From the NCBI GenBank assembly GCA_027067965.1, contig JAMOUV010000010.1:62001-126000 (forward strand): a DNA stretch of 64,000 nucleotides. The letters are read 5' to 3'. A model generated the notes under the pieces. It was not told where the DNA came from. It made no database searches and worked only from the letters and a program-made list of their open reading frames with translations. How positions within the stretch are numbered: the first letter of the stretch is position 1; each line of letters starts with the position of its first letter. Below are positions 1 to 10,929 of the stretch, piece after piece. A program made the translations under genes and the position numbers. The DNA is from Flavobacteriales bacterium (lineage in GTDB: Bacteria > Bacteroidota > Bacteroidia > Flavobacteriales > Flavobacteriaceae).

Positions 1-507
1 AAACCGAAAAATTATATTACAACCACCAAGGACGAACGAAACCGGAAAACCGTAATGGAATTGGTAAAAAACGCTTCAAAATCAAGGGTCTATCCCGTGG
101 GGCGACTGGACAGAAAAACAACCGGCGTTTTACTCTTGACCAATGACGGCGAACTTACCGAAAAATTGCTTCATCCCAAAAATAAAGTGGAAAAAATTTA
201 TCACGTGGTCCTCGACCGCAACCTCAAGCAATCGGACTTGCAAAAAATCCGCGAAGGACTGAAATTGGACGATGGCATGATCTATGTGGACGACGTGTCT
301 TATATTCAAGGTGCCCCGCATTCCGAAGTAGGAATAAAAATCCATTCGGGACGCAATCGCATCGTACGGCGCATTTTCGAACATTTGGGCTATAATGTAA
401 AAAAATTGGATCGGGTTATGTTTGCCGGTTTAACCAAAAAAGGACTGGAACGCGGCAAATGGCGGCATCTTTCTAAAAAAGAAGTGAATTACTTGAAGAT
501 GCTTTAG
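1..507 (+). CDS. RluB-type 23S rRNA pseudouridine synthase, 5' truncated by window edge
   Basis: The reading frame is open from base 1, so the gene starts outside the window; the ATG at 55 is internal. The first visible residues (KPKNYITTTKDERNRKTV) are the usual RluB/RsuA sequence just ahead of the catalytic part. GRLDRKTTG at about 100-126 carries the catalytic Asp, and a later basic stretch (HSGRNRIVRRIFEH) matches the conserved C-terminal region. The family isomerises a uridine in 23S rRNA (helix 89 for RluB). The S4 domain would lie upstream and is not seen. RluE and RluF are less likely given the TTTKDE segment. The following 130 bp hold no gene. Confidence 0.88.
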   Translation, partial: KPKNYITTTKDERNRKTVMELVKNASKSRVYPVGRLDRKTTGVLLLTNDGELTEKLLHPKNKVEKIYHVVLDRNLKQSDLQKIREGLKLDDGMIYVDDVSYIQGAPHSEVGIKIHSGRNRIVRRIFEHLGYNVKKLDRVMFAGLTKKGLERGKWRHLSKKEVNYLKML

Positions 508-639
508 CATACTAAAAATCATTGAAAGAACAACTAAATAATTATACTAAACTGTTGATGTTCAACAATTTAAATCATTCCGCAACCTAAACTTTCGAAA
601 AGAAAAACTAAGCAGCAGAAAAATAAAGCCCGGATAGGT

Positions 640-2532
640 TTATTTCAACTCAAAGCTTTCAATTTCTTCGAAAGTATCGGGATTAAATACATGCACCTTG
701 ACGCGTTGAGCATCCACATCGAAAATCATAATGGCATTTTGGGTCGAAAAGGTTTTAACGGCATTTTTCCACGGAGTATCTTCCAATGCATAATAGGGCG
801 CCCCGGCGGCACCGTTGGTGATTTGTACAAACGGCCGTTTTAAATGCAAGCGTTCTCCTTGCCAATTATCGGGATAAATATTCGTATCATTGTCTATTAT
901 CAAACGGGCATAATTATGTTCGTCACCCACCAGTAAAGCACGGAATTTTTCCGAATGGTTGACCAATGCATCCACCAGTTCGTCCCGGCGTTCGATAATA
1001 CCTTTTTCAACCGGTTTTCCCGCCACATAAGGTCTGATTTCATTGTTACCGTAATACCACATGCCGTCATCGGTATGGCCGGCATTGGGAAACGGCGTAA
1101 TATGTATGGTAACGAAAATATGTCGAATATCAGGGTCATTTTCCAGTTTGGCCATGGTCTCCTTTAACCACCTCAATTGATTGTCCATCACATAGCCGTG
1201 CGGATTGCCTCCAGCAAGTGGAATATAATTTTCATTGGTGGTGTACCAATAATCCGCATTAAGCATTATAAATCCCGCATTTCCGTAGGTAAAATAATAT
1301 ACATTTTCGCGGTAAGGCGGAAAATCAATGGTTTCGGCCGAAGGATCGTATTTGCTTCCGTCTTCGCTCACAGGTCCATTATCCGGCATATCGAATTCAT
1401 CCGCAAACACCGCTTCGGCGCTTTCGGTAGCAAAAGGAAAACGGTCCACGGAAATATAGCGTTCCCACTTATACGGCGATTCGCTGTCAAACTTATGGAA
1501 TGCTTTGGAGAGGGCTTCGTGATTGCCCATTCCGATATATACCGGACGATAAGAGCCGTAATAACGCAACACATTTTTAAAATTAAAATATTCCAGACGC
1601 AATTTGTCTTTGTTGATTTTATATCCGTTGATCATATCTCCGGTAAATAAAAAGAAATCGGCTTGTTCCTTGTCGGCGGCTATCATCAAACGCTTCACAA
1701 TGTAAGCATTTGTGCCGTAGATATTACGTTCGCCTCCTCCTTTGGCATTACGGCTATCGGAAGCATAGGCAAATCTGAAACCGGTATCCGGCTTTTTGAC
1801 CGGAGCCGTTTTAAAACCGAATTTTTCCTTCCACGGACCGTAAATAATTTCGTATTCGTAACCGGTAGCGGCTTGCAATCCGCTGAGATTATAGATATGC
1901 TTTTTGGCCACACGCCCGTCATCCCAAATCTGACCGTCCACACGGAGTTTTGCTTTCACGGGCCGGTCAAATGCCATGTAAATACTCATCCCTTCGGGAG
2001 AGGGTTTGGATAAAATCGGTCCTTCAATCATTGTCACGGAAGGAACGAATTTCCCTTTTTTATACAATACATTTAATCGATTATCGGTCAATATGCGTCC
2101 TTTTTTATCAGTCACCCGGTATCCGATGCGAATTTTTCCGGTTTGTTCCCAATTTGTAAAATCGTATTTTCCTTTGAGTTTGGTCAATTTCAGTTTCACC
2201 TTTCCTTCTTTTATTTTTCCCGTATTTTTCGAAAAAATGGGTTGGCGATAACGGGAATTTTCATCAATCAAACCGTAATAAACCGTCCCTTCGATTCGCT
2301 TGTCTTTAAAATCCAAAATAACACCGTCTTCGTAGGGTTCCACCTTTACCGTGGCCAAGTTGGAATAAAGCAAATGCTCGCTTTTCGGTTCTTTTTCGGG
2401 ATAAAATTTTTCACCGTTTATCACCCCTATTTTACCACCCTTCTTTATTATATTATGAAATGACTTGGGTATTTCCTGTGCAATTAATGAAGATGATAAA
2501 AAGAGCAGAATAAATATTTGAATTTTTTTCAT
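640..2532 (-). CDS. Secreted purple acid phosphatase-like metallophosphoesterase
   Basis: A 630-residue protein when started at the ATG ending at 2532. This start gives a clean signal peptide (MKKIQIFILLFLSSSLIAQ); the longer frame from 2577 would add 15 residues in front of it. After an N-terminal beta-rich part comes a calcineurin-like phosphoesterase domain with the metal-ligand blocks in order: DSRN (about residue 254), GDMINGY (about 294), GNHEA (about 333), HITPF (about 474) and GDEHNY (about 534). The protein is probably periplasmic or exported and hydrolyses phosphomonoesters or diesters; the substrate cannot be read from the sequence. It is the last gene of a leftward series but has its own -7 promoter element. 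Confidence 0.82.
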   Translation of the reverse strand: MKKIQIFILLFLSSSLIAQEIPKSFHNIIKKGGKIGVINGEKFYPEKEPKSEHLLYSNLATVKVEPYEDGVILDFKDKRIEGTVYYGLIDENSRYRQPIFSKNTGKIKEGKVKLKLTKLKGKYDFTNWEQTGKIRIGYRVTDKKGRILTDNRLNVLYKKGKFVPSVTMIEGPILSKPSPEGMSIYMAFDRPVKAKLRVDGQIWDDGRVAKKHIYNLSGLQAATGYEYEIIYGPWKEKFGFKTAPVKKPDTGFRFAYASDSRNAKGGGERNIYGTNAYIVKRLMIAADKEQADFFLFTGDMINGYKINKDKLRLEYFNFKNVLRYYGSYRPVYIGMGNHEALSKAFHKFDSESPYKWERYISVDRFPFATESAEAVFADEFDMPDNGPVSEDGSKYDPSAETIDFPPYRENVYYFTYGNAGFIMLNADYWYTTNENYIPLAGGNPHGYVMDNQLRWLKETMAKLENDPDIRHIFVTIHITPFPNAGHTDDGMWYYGNNEIRPYVAGKPVEKGIIERRDELVDALVNHSEKFRALLVGDEHNYARLIIDNDTNIYPDNWQGERLHLKRPFVQITNGAAGAPYYALEDTPWKNAVKTFSTQNAIMIFDVDAQRVKVHVFNPDTFEEIESFELK

Positions 2533-2595
2533 GACATGATCTTTTATAAAATTATTGTTTTGTAACTTCCGATACATTTATAAACTTCCGGTCTG

Positions 2596-2603
2596 CAAAT
2601 TTA
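2596..2603 (-). promoter_or_regulatory. -7 element (TAAATTTG) upstream of phosphoesterase
   Basis: The minus strand reads TAAATTTG, a perfect match to the Bacteroidota TAnnTTTG -7 box. It overlaps the stop codon of the upstream kinase gene. No good -33 TTG is seen at 17-23 bp. It would give a leader of about 57 nt before the chosen ATG. Confidence 0.45.
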
Positions 2604-3764
2604 CAAGTTTATTTCTTTTTCGATTTTCTTTAATTTGATTCTAAATGTGGTGCCTTCCTCAGGCCGGCTTTTCCATACAAATACCTGTCCTTTATGAAAG
2701 TTTTTAATAATGCGATGCACAACCGACAAGCCGAGCCCCCATCCGCGTTTTTTGGTAGAAAATCCGGCTCTAAAAATTTTGTTCCGGTATTTTTTCGGAA
2801 TACCGCCCCCTTCGTCCGAGATATCAATAAGAATATATTTTCCCGCATCCTTGGTTTCAATCATAATTTTTCCGCCCCGGCTCATTGCATCAATTGCATT
2901 TTTTATTAGGTTTTCCATTACCCATTGAAATAATTCCGGGTTGAGCATGGCATATAAGGGCTTCGCGGACGGTTTGAATTCCAGTGAAATATTTCCCGGG
3001 ATCCTGGGTTTGAAGTAATTAACAGCCGTTTGAATTTGCTCGTTCACTTCGGCCGGAAAAAGTTGGGGTTTGGAACCTATTTTCGAGAATCTTCGGCTAA
3101 TGGTTTCCAAACGAAAAATATCTTTCTTCATTTCTTCTACCGGCACGGATGCCGGATCGGCTTTCATCAGTTCGGTCCAACCGATCAAAGAGGACAGAGG
3201 GGTTCCTATTTGATGCGCCGCTTCCTTGGCCATACCGGCCCAAAGCAGGTTTTGTTCCGACATGCTCGCCGTGCGGTAATATAAATATCCGATAAGCACG
3301 AATAATCCGAAAATCACAATTAAAATCAACGGATACCAGGTTAATGTGTTGAAAATTTGTGAATCACCGTAATAAATTTTTTGGTAACCGTTATCCAATT
3401 TCACCGTAAAGGGGTCGTTTTGTTCTTTGAAGCGGGATAATTTTTTATATAAACGCAAAGTATCATGCTTGATATGATCCAAATTGTATACCGCCATAAT
3501 ATTGTCCAAACTATCGGTCATAATGACGGGGATATCTTTGTTTTTGGATACGACCTTAAGCGGCAAACTTACATCGGCATTCAAGGGCGACTCGATAATT
3601 TTTTGCAAGGCCTCGGCCCAAATTTCCATCTTAACCCGCTCCTGTTCTTTAATATGTTTAAACAAAATATAGGAATGCCACAAGATGGCCGAGATAATTC
3701 CCAGCAAAACCAACATTAAAATAATACGTTGGCATTTTCGAAATTGATCAACTTCCTGAAGCAA
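2601..3764 (-). CDS. Sensor histidine kinase, PorY-like
   Basis: A 387-residue membrane kinase. Transmembrane segments lie at about residues 14-35 and 143-165 around a short periplasmic domain. There is no HAMP or PAS domain. The H-box AKEAAHQIGTPLSSL carries the phospho-accepting His at about 183. The N-box (NLIKNAIDA) is near 286, followed by DEGGGIP and a GLGLSVV glycine box. The AKE-AHQ-GTP H-box without a HAMP domain is typical of PorY, the kinase partnered with PorX in type IX secretion control. A PorX homologue lies at 40162-41715 in this window, and no response regulator is adjacent. The start overlaps the end of serA by 17 bp, which suggests translational coupling. The PorY assignment is inference; kinase function is clear. 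Confidence 0.82.
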   Translation of the reverse strand: MLQEVDQFRKCQRIILMLVLLGIISAILWHSYILFKHIKEQERVKMEIWAEALQKIIESPLNADVSLPLKVVSKNKDIPVIMTDSLDNIMAVYNLDHIKHDTLRLYKKLSRFKEQNDPFTVKLDNGYQKIYYGDSQIFNTLTWYPLILIVIFGLFVLIGYLYYRTASMSEQNLLWAGMAKEAAHQIGTPLSSLIGWTELMKADPASVPVEEMKKDIFRLETISRRFSKIGSKPQLFPAEVNEQIQTAVNYFKPRIPGNISLEFKPSAKPLYAMLNPELFQWVMENLIKNAIDAMSRGGKIMIETKDAGKYILIDISDEGGGIPKKYRNKIFRAGFSTKKRGWGLGLSVVHRIIKNFHKGQVFVWKSRPEEGTTFRIKLKKIEKEINL

Positions 3765-4713
3765 AACTGTTTATTTTTCGAACGATCTCTTCACCTATTC
3801 TTTCTTGTGCTTCCAAAGTGGATGCACCCGTATGCGGAGACAGGGATAATTTGGGATGCATCAATAATCGAATAGGCGGTTTGGGTTCGTCGGCAAATAC
3901 GTCCAATGCGGCAAATGACAATTTTCCTTCATCAAGGGCTTTGAGCAATGCCGCTTCGTCCACTACGCCCCCGCGAGCGGCGTTAATAATAGCGGCTCCC
4001 GGTTTCATCATTTCTATTTCTTTTTGACCTATTACCGGCTCTTTTTGTGCCGGCACGTGTAAACTAATGAAATCGGAATTTTTCAAAACTTCTTCTTTCG
4101 AAACGGTTTTTATCTTGAAAGTGGTCGTTTGACCGTCAAAAAAATGAAGGGTCAATTCCGCTTCGTCAATATAAGGATCATAGGCCAAAACGTTCATTTC
4201 CAATCCAATAGCCATTTTGGCCAGTTCCCGGCCGATTCGTCCGAAACCTATAATTCCCAAGGTTTTTCCTTTCACTTCCGTCCCCTTGGAATAGGCCTTT
4301 TTCAAAACTTTAAAATCGGTATCACCCCGCAATGGCATTTCCCGGTTGCTTTGATGAAGAAAACGAACACCACCCAACAAATGCGCCATAACCAATTCGG
4401 CTACCGAATGAGAAGAGGCCGCAGGGGTATTCTCCACCCGGATACCTTTTTGCTTGGCATATTCGGTGTCGATATTATCCAATCCTACGCCCGCCCGGAT
4501 AATTAATTTCAACGGTTCGGCCCGGTCCAATAAATCTTTACGCACTTTCGTAGCGCTTCTAACAATCAAAACATCGATTTGATTATCATTTATAAAATCG
4601 GCCAATTTTTCTTGCGGCACTTTTTCGGTAAAAACCCGGTGGCCGGCTTGTTCTAATTTTTCTTTAGCGGAGGGCGCAATGCCGTCATTTGCGAGTATAT
4701 GAAGTTTTTTCAT
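3748..4713 (-). CDS. serA: D-3-phosphoglycerate dehydrogenase, short form
   Basis: A 321-residue D-2-hydroxyacid dehydrogenase that oxidises 3-phosphoglycerate to 3-phosphohydroxypyruvate, the first step of serine synthesis. The nucleotide-binding motif GIIGFGRIGREL is at about 150. The catalytic Arg is in NAARGGVVDE (about 243), and the His is in PHTGAST (about 291). It ends after the catalytic core, so the C-terminal ACT regulatory domain of the E. coli enzyme is absent and serine feedback through ACT is not expected. serC lies 113 bp upstream on the same strand, which supports this substrate over other hydroxyacids. Confidence 0.88.
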   Translation of the reverse strand: MKKLHILANDGIAPSAKEKLEQAGHRVFTEKVPQEKLADFINDNQIDVLIVRSATKVRKDLLDRAEPLKLIIRAGVGLDNIDTEYAKQKGIRVENTPAASSHSVAELVMAHLLGGVRFLHQSNREMPLRGDTDFKVLKKAYSKGTEVKGKTLGIIGFGRIGRELAKMAIGLEMNVLAYDPYIDEAELTLHFFDGQTTTFKIKTVSKEEVLKNSDFISLHVPAQKEPVIGQKEIEMMKPGAAIINAARGGVVDEAALLKALDEGKLSFAALDVFADEPKPPIRLLMHPKLSLSPHTGASTLEAQERIGEEIVRKINSFASGS

Positions 4714-4826
4714 AAGGTGATTTTATTTTTTGAACCTAAATAAATTTTCATTTAATATTTTAAAAAAATATTGATTTTAGAAATGATGTAACTCGTTCTA
4801 AATCAACAAGTTATTCTTTTTTTTGG

Positions 4827-5885
4827 TTAAGCCGTTCGTTCCAATTCCTTCATCACATCCACCAAAACCCGGACACTCTCCAATGGCAATGCATTATATA
4901 AAGACGCCCGGTAACCGCCCACACTTCTATGTCCTTTCAATCCCACAATTCCGGCTTCTTTCCACATATTATCAAACCGCTCCTTCAGCGAATCGTCTTT
5001 CAAATCGAAAGTCACATTCATTTTACTCCGGTCTTCCTTGGCCACATGGGTTATAAATAAAGGATTTCGATCAAGTTCATCATAGAGCAAACGGCTTTTC
5101 TCATCGTTTATTTTTTCCATGGCTTTCAAGCCGCCCTTGTTTTTTACCCATTCCATGGTAAGCATGGAGCCGTAAACTGCAAAAACAGGCGGCGTATTAA
5201 ACATACTCGCCTTGTCAATGTGGGTTTGATAATTCATCATGGTAGGTATATCGCGTCCGGTGCGACCTAATAAAGATTTGCGCACGGCCACCATGACCGT
5301 CCCCGCAGGACCCATATTTTTCTGGGCGCCCGCATAAATCAAGCCGAAGCGATTGAAATCCATTTCACGGCTAAAAATATCGGAACTCATATCGGCCACA
5401 ATAGGAACGGGCGAATCGGGAATTGCATGCATCTGGGTGCCGTATATGGTGTTGTTGGTGGTGATGTGAAAATAATCCGCATCCTCCGGAATTTGATACA
5501 TTTTCGGAATGTAGGTATATTTTTTATCTTTCGATGACGCCACCACATCCACTTCCCCGAAATAACGGGCTTCTTTAGCCGCCTTAAACGCCCAAGTTCC
5601 CGTATCCAAATAAGCCGATTTGCTTCGCATCAGATTGTAAGGAATTTGTAAAAATTGCATACTGGCACCGCCTTGCAAAAACAAAACCTCAAAATCATCA
5701 TCCAATTTCAATAATTCTTTTACCAATGCCCTTGCCCTTTCCATGACGGCGGAAAATTCCTTGCTCCGGTGCGAAATGGAAAGTAACGAAACGCCGGTTC
5801 CGGCGAAATTCTCAATGGCTTCTTGCGCCTGCTTATAAACCGATTGGGGTAATATACTGGGGCCTGCATAAAAATTATGTTTCAT
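4827..5885 (-). CDS. serC: Phosphoserine aminotransferase
   Basis: A 352-residue class V PLP enzyme that transaminates 3-phosphohydroxypyruvate to phosphoserine. The start at 5885 (MKHNFYAGPSILP) is the family N-terminus. A longer frame from 5975 would add 30 hydrophobic residues and swallow the likely promoter. GGASMQF forms part of the phosphate site, and the Schiff-base Lys is in AGAQKNMGPAG (about 188). The C-terminal GHRSVGGYRASLYNA is characteristic. It is transcribed ahead of serA, giving a serC-serA-kinase order. Confidence 0.93.
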   Translation of the reverse strand: MKHNFYAGPSILPQSVYKQAQEAIENFAGTGVSLLSISHRSKEFSAVMERARALVKELLKLDDDFEVLFLQGGASMQFLQIPYNLMRSKSAYLDTGTWAFKAAKEARYFGEVDVVASSKDKKYTYIPKMYQIPEDADYFHITTNNTIYGTQMHAIPDSPVPIVADMSSDIFSREMDFNRFGLIYAGAQKNMGPAGTVMVAVRKSLLGRTGRDIPTMMNYQTHIDKASMFNTPPVFAVYGSMLTMEWVKNKGGLKAMEKINDEKSRLLYDELDRNPLFITHVAKEDRSKMNVTFDLKDDSLKERFDNMWKEAGIVGLKGHRSVGGYRASLYNALPLESVRVLVDVMKELERTA

Positions 5886-5906
5886 TGTATTAAATAATTT
5901 ATGCCT

Positions 5907-5914
5907 CAAAGGTA
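5907..5914 (-). promoter_or_regulatory. -7 element (TACCTTTG) upstream of serC
   Basis: The minus strand carries TACCTTTG 21 bp ahead of the chosen serC ATG. It lies inside the longer in-frame extension, which argues that the shorter start is the real one. No clear -33 TTG is visible. Confidence 0.5.
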
Positions 5915-6073
5915 TGAAATTCATTAAAACGGAAAAGAAACAAATCCATGTTTTTATTAAAATTTTCACATTCAAATTCTCATATGTTTTTTTCGAGATA
6001 ACTGCTAAAAAATTCTCCGGCTACTCATCGACGAATAATCATCCGAGAGGATAAAGAATTATTTGTTTCCGGC

Positions 6074-7650
<1,577 letters not shown>

Positions 7651-7661
7651 ACTTCCGGATT

Positions 7662-7940
7662 ATGAAAGTGGAAATCGTATCGCCCGAAGGAAAATTACTC
7701 GAAACCGAAGCCGAATTGGTTTCCTTGCCCGGCATTAACGGACTTTTCGAAATATTGGATAATCACGCTCCTATCGTTTCATTGCTCCGCGAAGGTTACG
7801 TGCGAATTAAAGGAAAAAATATTCAAATCGACGAAGATGTGGAAGATAAATTCGAAAAAGATAAAGACGAAGTCCGTCTTAAAATAAAAAGCGGAACAAT
7901 AGAAATGAATAACAATCGCTTGATTGTGTTGGTTGAATAA
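7662..7940 (+). CDS. atpC: F1Fo ATP synthase subunit epsilon, beta-sandwich only
   Basis: A 92-residue protein with only the N-terminal beta-sandwich (MKVEIVSPEGKLLE, LPGINGLFEIL, HAPIVSLLREG). The C-terminal two-helix inhibitory arm of the ~135-residue E. coli protein is missing, as is common in Bacteroidota. It links the gamma stalk to the c ring. It is co-transcribed with atpD, and a strong hairpin terminator follows 30 bp after the stop. Confidence 0.93.
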   Translation: MKVEIVSPEGKLLETEAELVSLPGINGLFEILDNHAPIVSLLREGYVRIKGKNIQIDEDVEDKFEKDKDEVRLKIKSGTIEMNNNRLIVLVE

Positions 7941-7970
7941 ACCGAAATTCGATAAACGCTTTACATCATC

Positions 7971-8000
7971 ATGCCGGTGCATTTCCACCGGCATTTTTTA
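7971..8000 (+). terminator. Rho-independent terminator of atpDC
   Basis: A perfect 9-bp stem ATGCCGGTG / CACCGGCAT (7971-7979 and 7986-7994) with a 6-nt loop runs directly into six T residues. Confidence 0.9.
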
Positions 8001-8040
8001 TTCCTTCTTGATTAAAGTTTATGCGGATAGTTTATCCGCC

Positions 8041-8220
8041 GCCTCGAAAAAAACGAGGGGCACCCGCCGTTTGAGTGGAGCGTTCTTCCGACGCAGTCGG
8101 AGATAATGATTTTGTGAGCGAAGCGAATCGTTAAATCATTTAGCGCAGCGAAAACCAAAACGGGTCGAAGTTTTTTTCGCCGCGCGATTTTTTGCTTCTT
8201 TTTTCTAAAAAAAGATGAAA
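8041..8220 (+). repeat. Long interspersed repeat, copy 1
   Basis: The element begins with the small hairpin CCTCG-A7-CGAGG and continues through GGCACCCGCCGTTTGAG. It ends in a T-rich tract followed by CTAAAAAAA. It recurs at 8326-8460. Copy 1 has about 43 extra bases, including TCCGACGCAGTCGGA, a 6-bp-stem hairpin. No convincing protein is encoded. Between the copies (8221-8325) there is only AT-rich sequence. Function unknown. Confidence 0.8.
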
Positions 8221-8325
8221 AGAAACAAATCTTTTGGGCTACCGAAAAATCGAATTAAAAATACCATGTGAATGAGAGTAAATAAGAAAGAAGGTAAATA
8301 TTCGTCCACGATAAAAAAAACTTGC

Positions 8326-8460
8326 GCCTCGAAAAAAACGAGGGGCACCCGCCGTTTGAGCGGAGCGAATCGTTAAATCATTTAGCGCAGCGAAAACCAA
8401 GCGGGTCGAAGTTTTTTTCGCAGCGCGATTTTTTGCTTCTTTTTTCTAAAAAAAAATGAA
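8326..8460 (+). repeat. Long interspersed repeat, copy 2 (internally deleted)
   Basis: Nearly identical to 8041-8220 apart from the loss of about 43 bp. The deletion is bounded by GAGCG-like short repeats, consistent with slippage or recombination. The remaining sequence to 8595 is AT-rich with no gene seen. Confidence 0.8.
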
Positions 8461-8595
8461 AGAGAAAAATTCCTTATTTGCCCTTATTTCTTTAACCAAT
8501 CAAAAATTTTCCTTCAAAAAAAATCAAAACTTAACCCCCGGATTTTTTACCTCATGTTTACAGTTTTTATCATATTTCATTCTGCAAATAAACTC

Positions 8596-8603
8596 TAACT
8601 TTG
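8596..8603 (+). promoter_or_regulatory. -7 element (TAACTTTG) upstream of maeB
   Basis: A perfect TAnnTTTG match 14 bp before the ORF start at 8618. TTTC at 8575-8578 is a weak -33 candidate 17 bp upstream. Confidence 0.5.
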
Positions 8604-8617
8604 TTCATTATTAATTT

Positions 8618-10918
8618 ATGTCAATTATGAAAAAAGATATCAGACTTCGTCGGGAAGCATTAACCTATCATGCCAAACCGCGCCCCGGCAAAATAGAAGT
8701 TGTTCCTATAAAAAAGCACGCCACCCAAAGGCATTTGGCATTGGCATATTCGCCCGGAGTGGCCTATCCTTGTTTGGAAATAGAAAAAAATCCCGATGAC
8801 GTTTATCGATACACTTCCAAAGGAAATTTGGTGGCCGTTATTTCAAACGGCACCGCCGTTTTGGGACTGGGCGATATCGGTCCCGAAGCATCCAAACCCG
8901 TCATGGAAGGAAAGGGCCTATTGTTCAAAATATTTGCCGGAATCGATGTATTCGATATTGAAATAAATACAAAAAATGCGGATGAATTTGTAGAAACCGT
9001 AAAAAAAATTGCACCTACATTCGGCGGAATAAATCTGGAAGATATCAAAGCACCCGAAGCATTTGAAATAGAACGCCGGTTGGTTGAAGAATTGGATATT
9101 CCCGTCATGCATGACGACCAACACGGAACCGCCATTATTTCGGCAGCGGCATTGCTCAATGCATCGGAACTAGCCGGAAAAAAAATCGAAGAACTCAAAA
9201 TGGTTATTATGGGCGCCGGAGCGGCAGCCATTTCATGCGGACGGCTTTATAAAAAATTGGGCATAAAACCCGAAAACATCGTGATGCTCGACAGCAAAGG
9301 CGTCATCCGGAAAGATCGCGAAAATCTCTCCGCGGAAAAAGCCGAATATGCCACCGACCGGGATATTTACACGCTGGATGAAGCCATTGAAAATGCCGAT
9401 GTTTTTATCGGATTATCCGTAGCCAATGTCTTGAAGCCGGCTCATTTGAAGAAAATGGCACAAAATCCGATCGTTTTTGCACTGGCGAATCCCGACCCCG
9501 AAATCGATTACGAAACGGCTATGAAAACACGGCCGGACGTCATCATGGCCACGGGACGTTCGGATTATCCCAATCAGGTGAATAATGTATTGGGATTCCC
9601 TTATATTTTTCGCGGTGCTTTGGATGTAAAAGCCAAAAAAATTAATGACGAAATGAAATTAGCCGCCGTTTATGCATTGGCGGAACTGGCCAAAGAACCC
9701 GTCCCCGAACAAGTCAATATCGCTTATAATACCAAACATCTGACCTTCGGCCGTGATTATATCATACCCAAACCTTTTGATCCGCGTCTGATTTATAAAA
9801 TTCCGCCTCGAGTGGCCAAAGCCGCCATGGAATCGGGTGTGGCTCGCGAACCCATCGATAATTTCAAAAAATACGAAGAAGAACTGATTGAACGACTGGG
9901 ATTGGAAAACAAACAAATTCGTTTAATGGTCAACAGGGCCAAAGCAAATCCCGGCAAAGTGGTTTTTCCCGAAGCCGATCATGTCGATGTGGTCAAAGCC
10001 GCCTATCAAGCCCACGAAGAAGGGATAGCCCATCCTATCTTACTCGGTAATAAAGAGACGATTAATAAAATTAAAGAAGAATTGGAATATACCGAAGATT
10101 TACCGGTCATAGACCCTACTTTACCCGAAGAAGAAGAACGCGTATTAAAATATGCCAAGGATTATTGGGAACAACATCAACGAAAAGGTATGACTTTGTT
10201 AGAAGCCATACGTTTGATGAAAACCAGAAATTATTTTGCCGCTATGATGGTCAAGGAAGGTGAGGCCGATGCAATGATTACCGGTTATTCGCGTAGTTTT
10301 CCCTCTTCATTCCGTCCGTTAATCCACGTGGCGGGAACCGCTGTGAATGTAAATAAAGTTTCTTCCACCGTCTTGTTGATGACTAAAAAAGGACCGATTT
10401 TTATATCCGATGCCGCGGTAATTGAAAATCCTACCGCCGAAGAAATTGCCGAGATCACCCGAATGACGGCCGAAACGGTTAAAATGTTTAATATCCAACC
10501 GGTGATTGCCTTGGTTTCATTTTCCAATTTCGGTTCTTCTCGCAGCCCTGATGCAAAAAAAATGAGCGAAGCTGTTCGAATCATCCGCGACAAATATCCC
10601 GATTTAATAGTAGATGGTGAAATGCAAGCCGATTTCGCCTTAAATAGAGAAAAAATTAAAAAGGAATTTCCTTTTTCCACACTCGTAGGTCGAAAAGTCA
10701 ATACGTTAATTATGCCTAATTTGGCGTCGGCCAATATTTCATATAAATTAATAACCGAAATGACAGGTGCGCATTTGGTAGGTCCGATTTTAATGGGAAT
10801 GGGATTGCCCGTTCATGTGGTACAACTTGGTGCCAGTGTGGACGAAATTGTCCATATGACTGCACTTGCGGTGATTGATGCGCAAAGGCGTTTTAAAAAA
10901 ATTAGTAAATTGCAATAA
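8618..10918 (+). CDS. maeB: NADP-type malic enzyme fused to phosphotransacetylase-like domain
   Basis: A 766-residue MaeB-type enzyme that converts malate to pyruvate and CO2. The malic N-terminal domain (about 20-160) contains AYSPGVAYPCLEI and the metal-site segment MHDDQHGTA. The NAD(P)-binding domain (about 165-400) has VIMGAGAAAISC. A C-terminal region from about 430 resembles phosphate acetyltransferase (MITGYSRSFPSSFRP, DGEMQADFALN) and in this family is regulatory, with acetyl-CoA binding. The start could be M1 or M4; M1 is kept. It has its own promoter and terminates 11 bp before hicB. Confidence 0.92.
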   Translation: MSIMKKDIRLRREALTYHAKPRPGKIEVVPIKKHATQRHLALAYSPGVAYPCLEIEKNPDDVYRYTSKGNLVAVISNGTAVLGLGDIGPEASKPVMEGKGLLFKIFAGIDVFDIEINTKNADEFVETVKKIAPTFGGINLEDIKAPEAFEIERRLVEELDIPVMHDDQHGTAIISAAALLNASELAGKKIEELKMVIMGAGAAAISCGRLYKKLGIKPENIVMLDSKGVIRKDRENLSAEKAEYATDRDIYTLDEAIENADVFIGLSVANVLKPAHLKKMAQNPIVFALANPDPEIDYETAMKTRPDVIMATGRSDYPNQVNNVLGFPYIFRGALDVKAKKINDEMKLAAVYALAELAKEPVPEQVNIAYNTKHLTFGRDYIIPKPFDPRLIYKIPPRVAKAAMESGVAREPIDNFKKYEEELIERLGLENKQIRLMVNRAKANPGKVVFPEADHVDVVKAAYQAHEEGIAHPILLGNKETINKIKEELEYTEDLPVIDPTLPEEEERVLKYAKDYWEQHQRKGMTLLEAIRLMKTRNYFAAMMVKEGEADAMITGYSRSFPSSFRPLIHVAGTAVNVNKVSSTVLLMTKKGPIFISDAAVIENPTAEEIAEITRMTAETVKMFNIQPVIALVSFSNFGSSRSPDAKKMSEAVRIIRDKYPDLIVDGEMQADFALNREKIKKEFPFSTLVGRKVNTLIMPNLASANISYKLITEMTGAHLVGPILMGMGLPVHVVQLGASVDEIVHMTALAVIDAQRRFKKISKLQ

Positions 10919-10929
10919 AATAGTCGGGT

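Noticed and set aside
1177-1650. 157-residue plus-strand frame inside the phosphoesterase gene
   Set aside because: Shadow of the minus-strand gene, which has all metal-binding motifs.
7924-8106. 60-residue frame after atpC
   Set aside because: Runs through the atpDC terminator and the start of the interspersed repeat.
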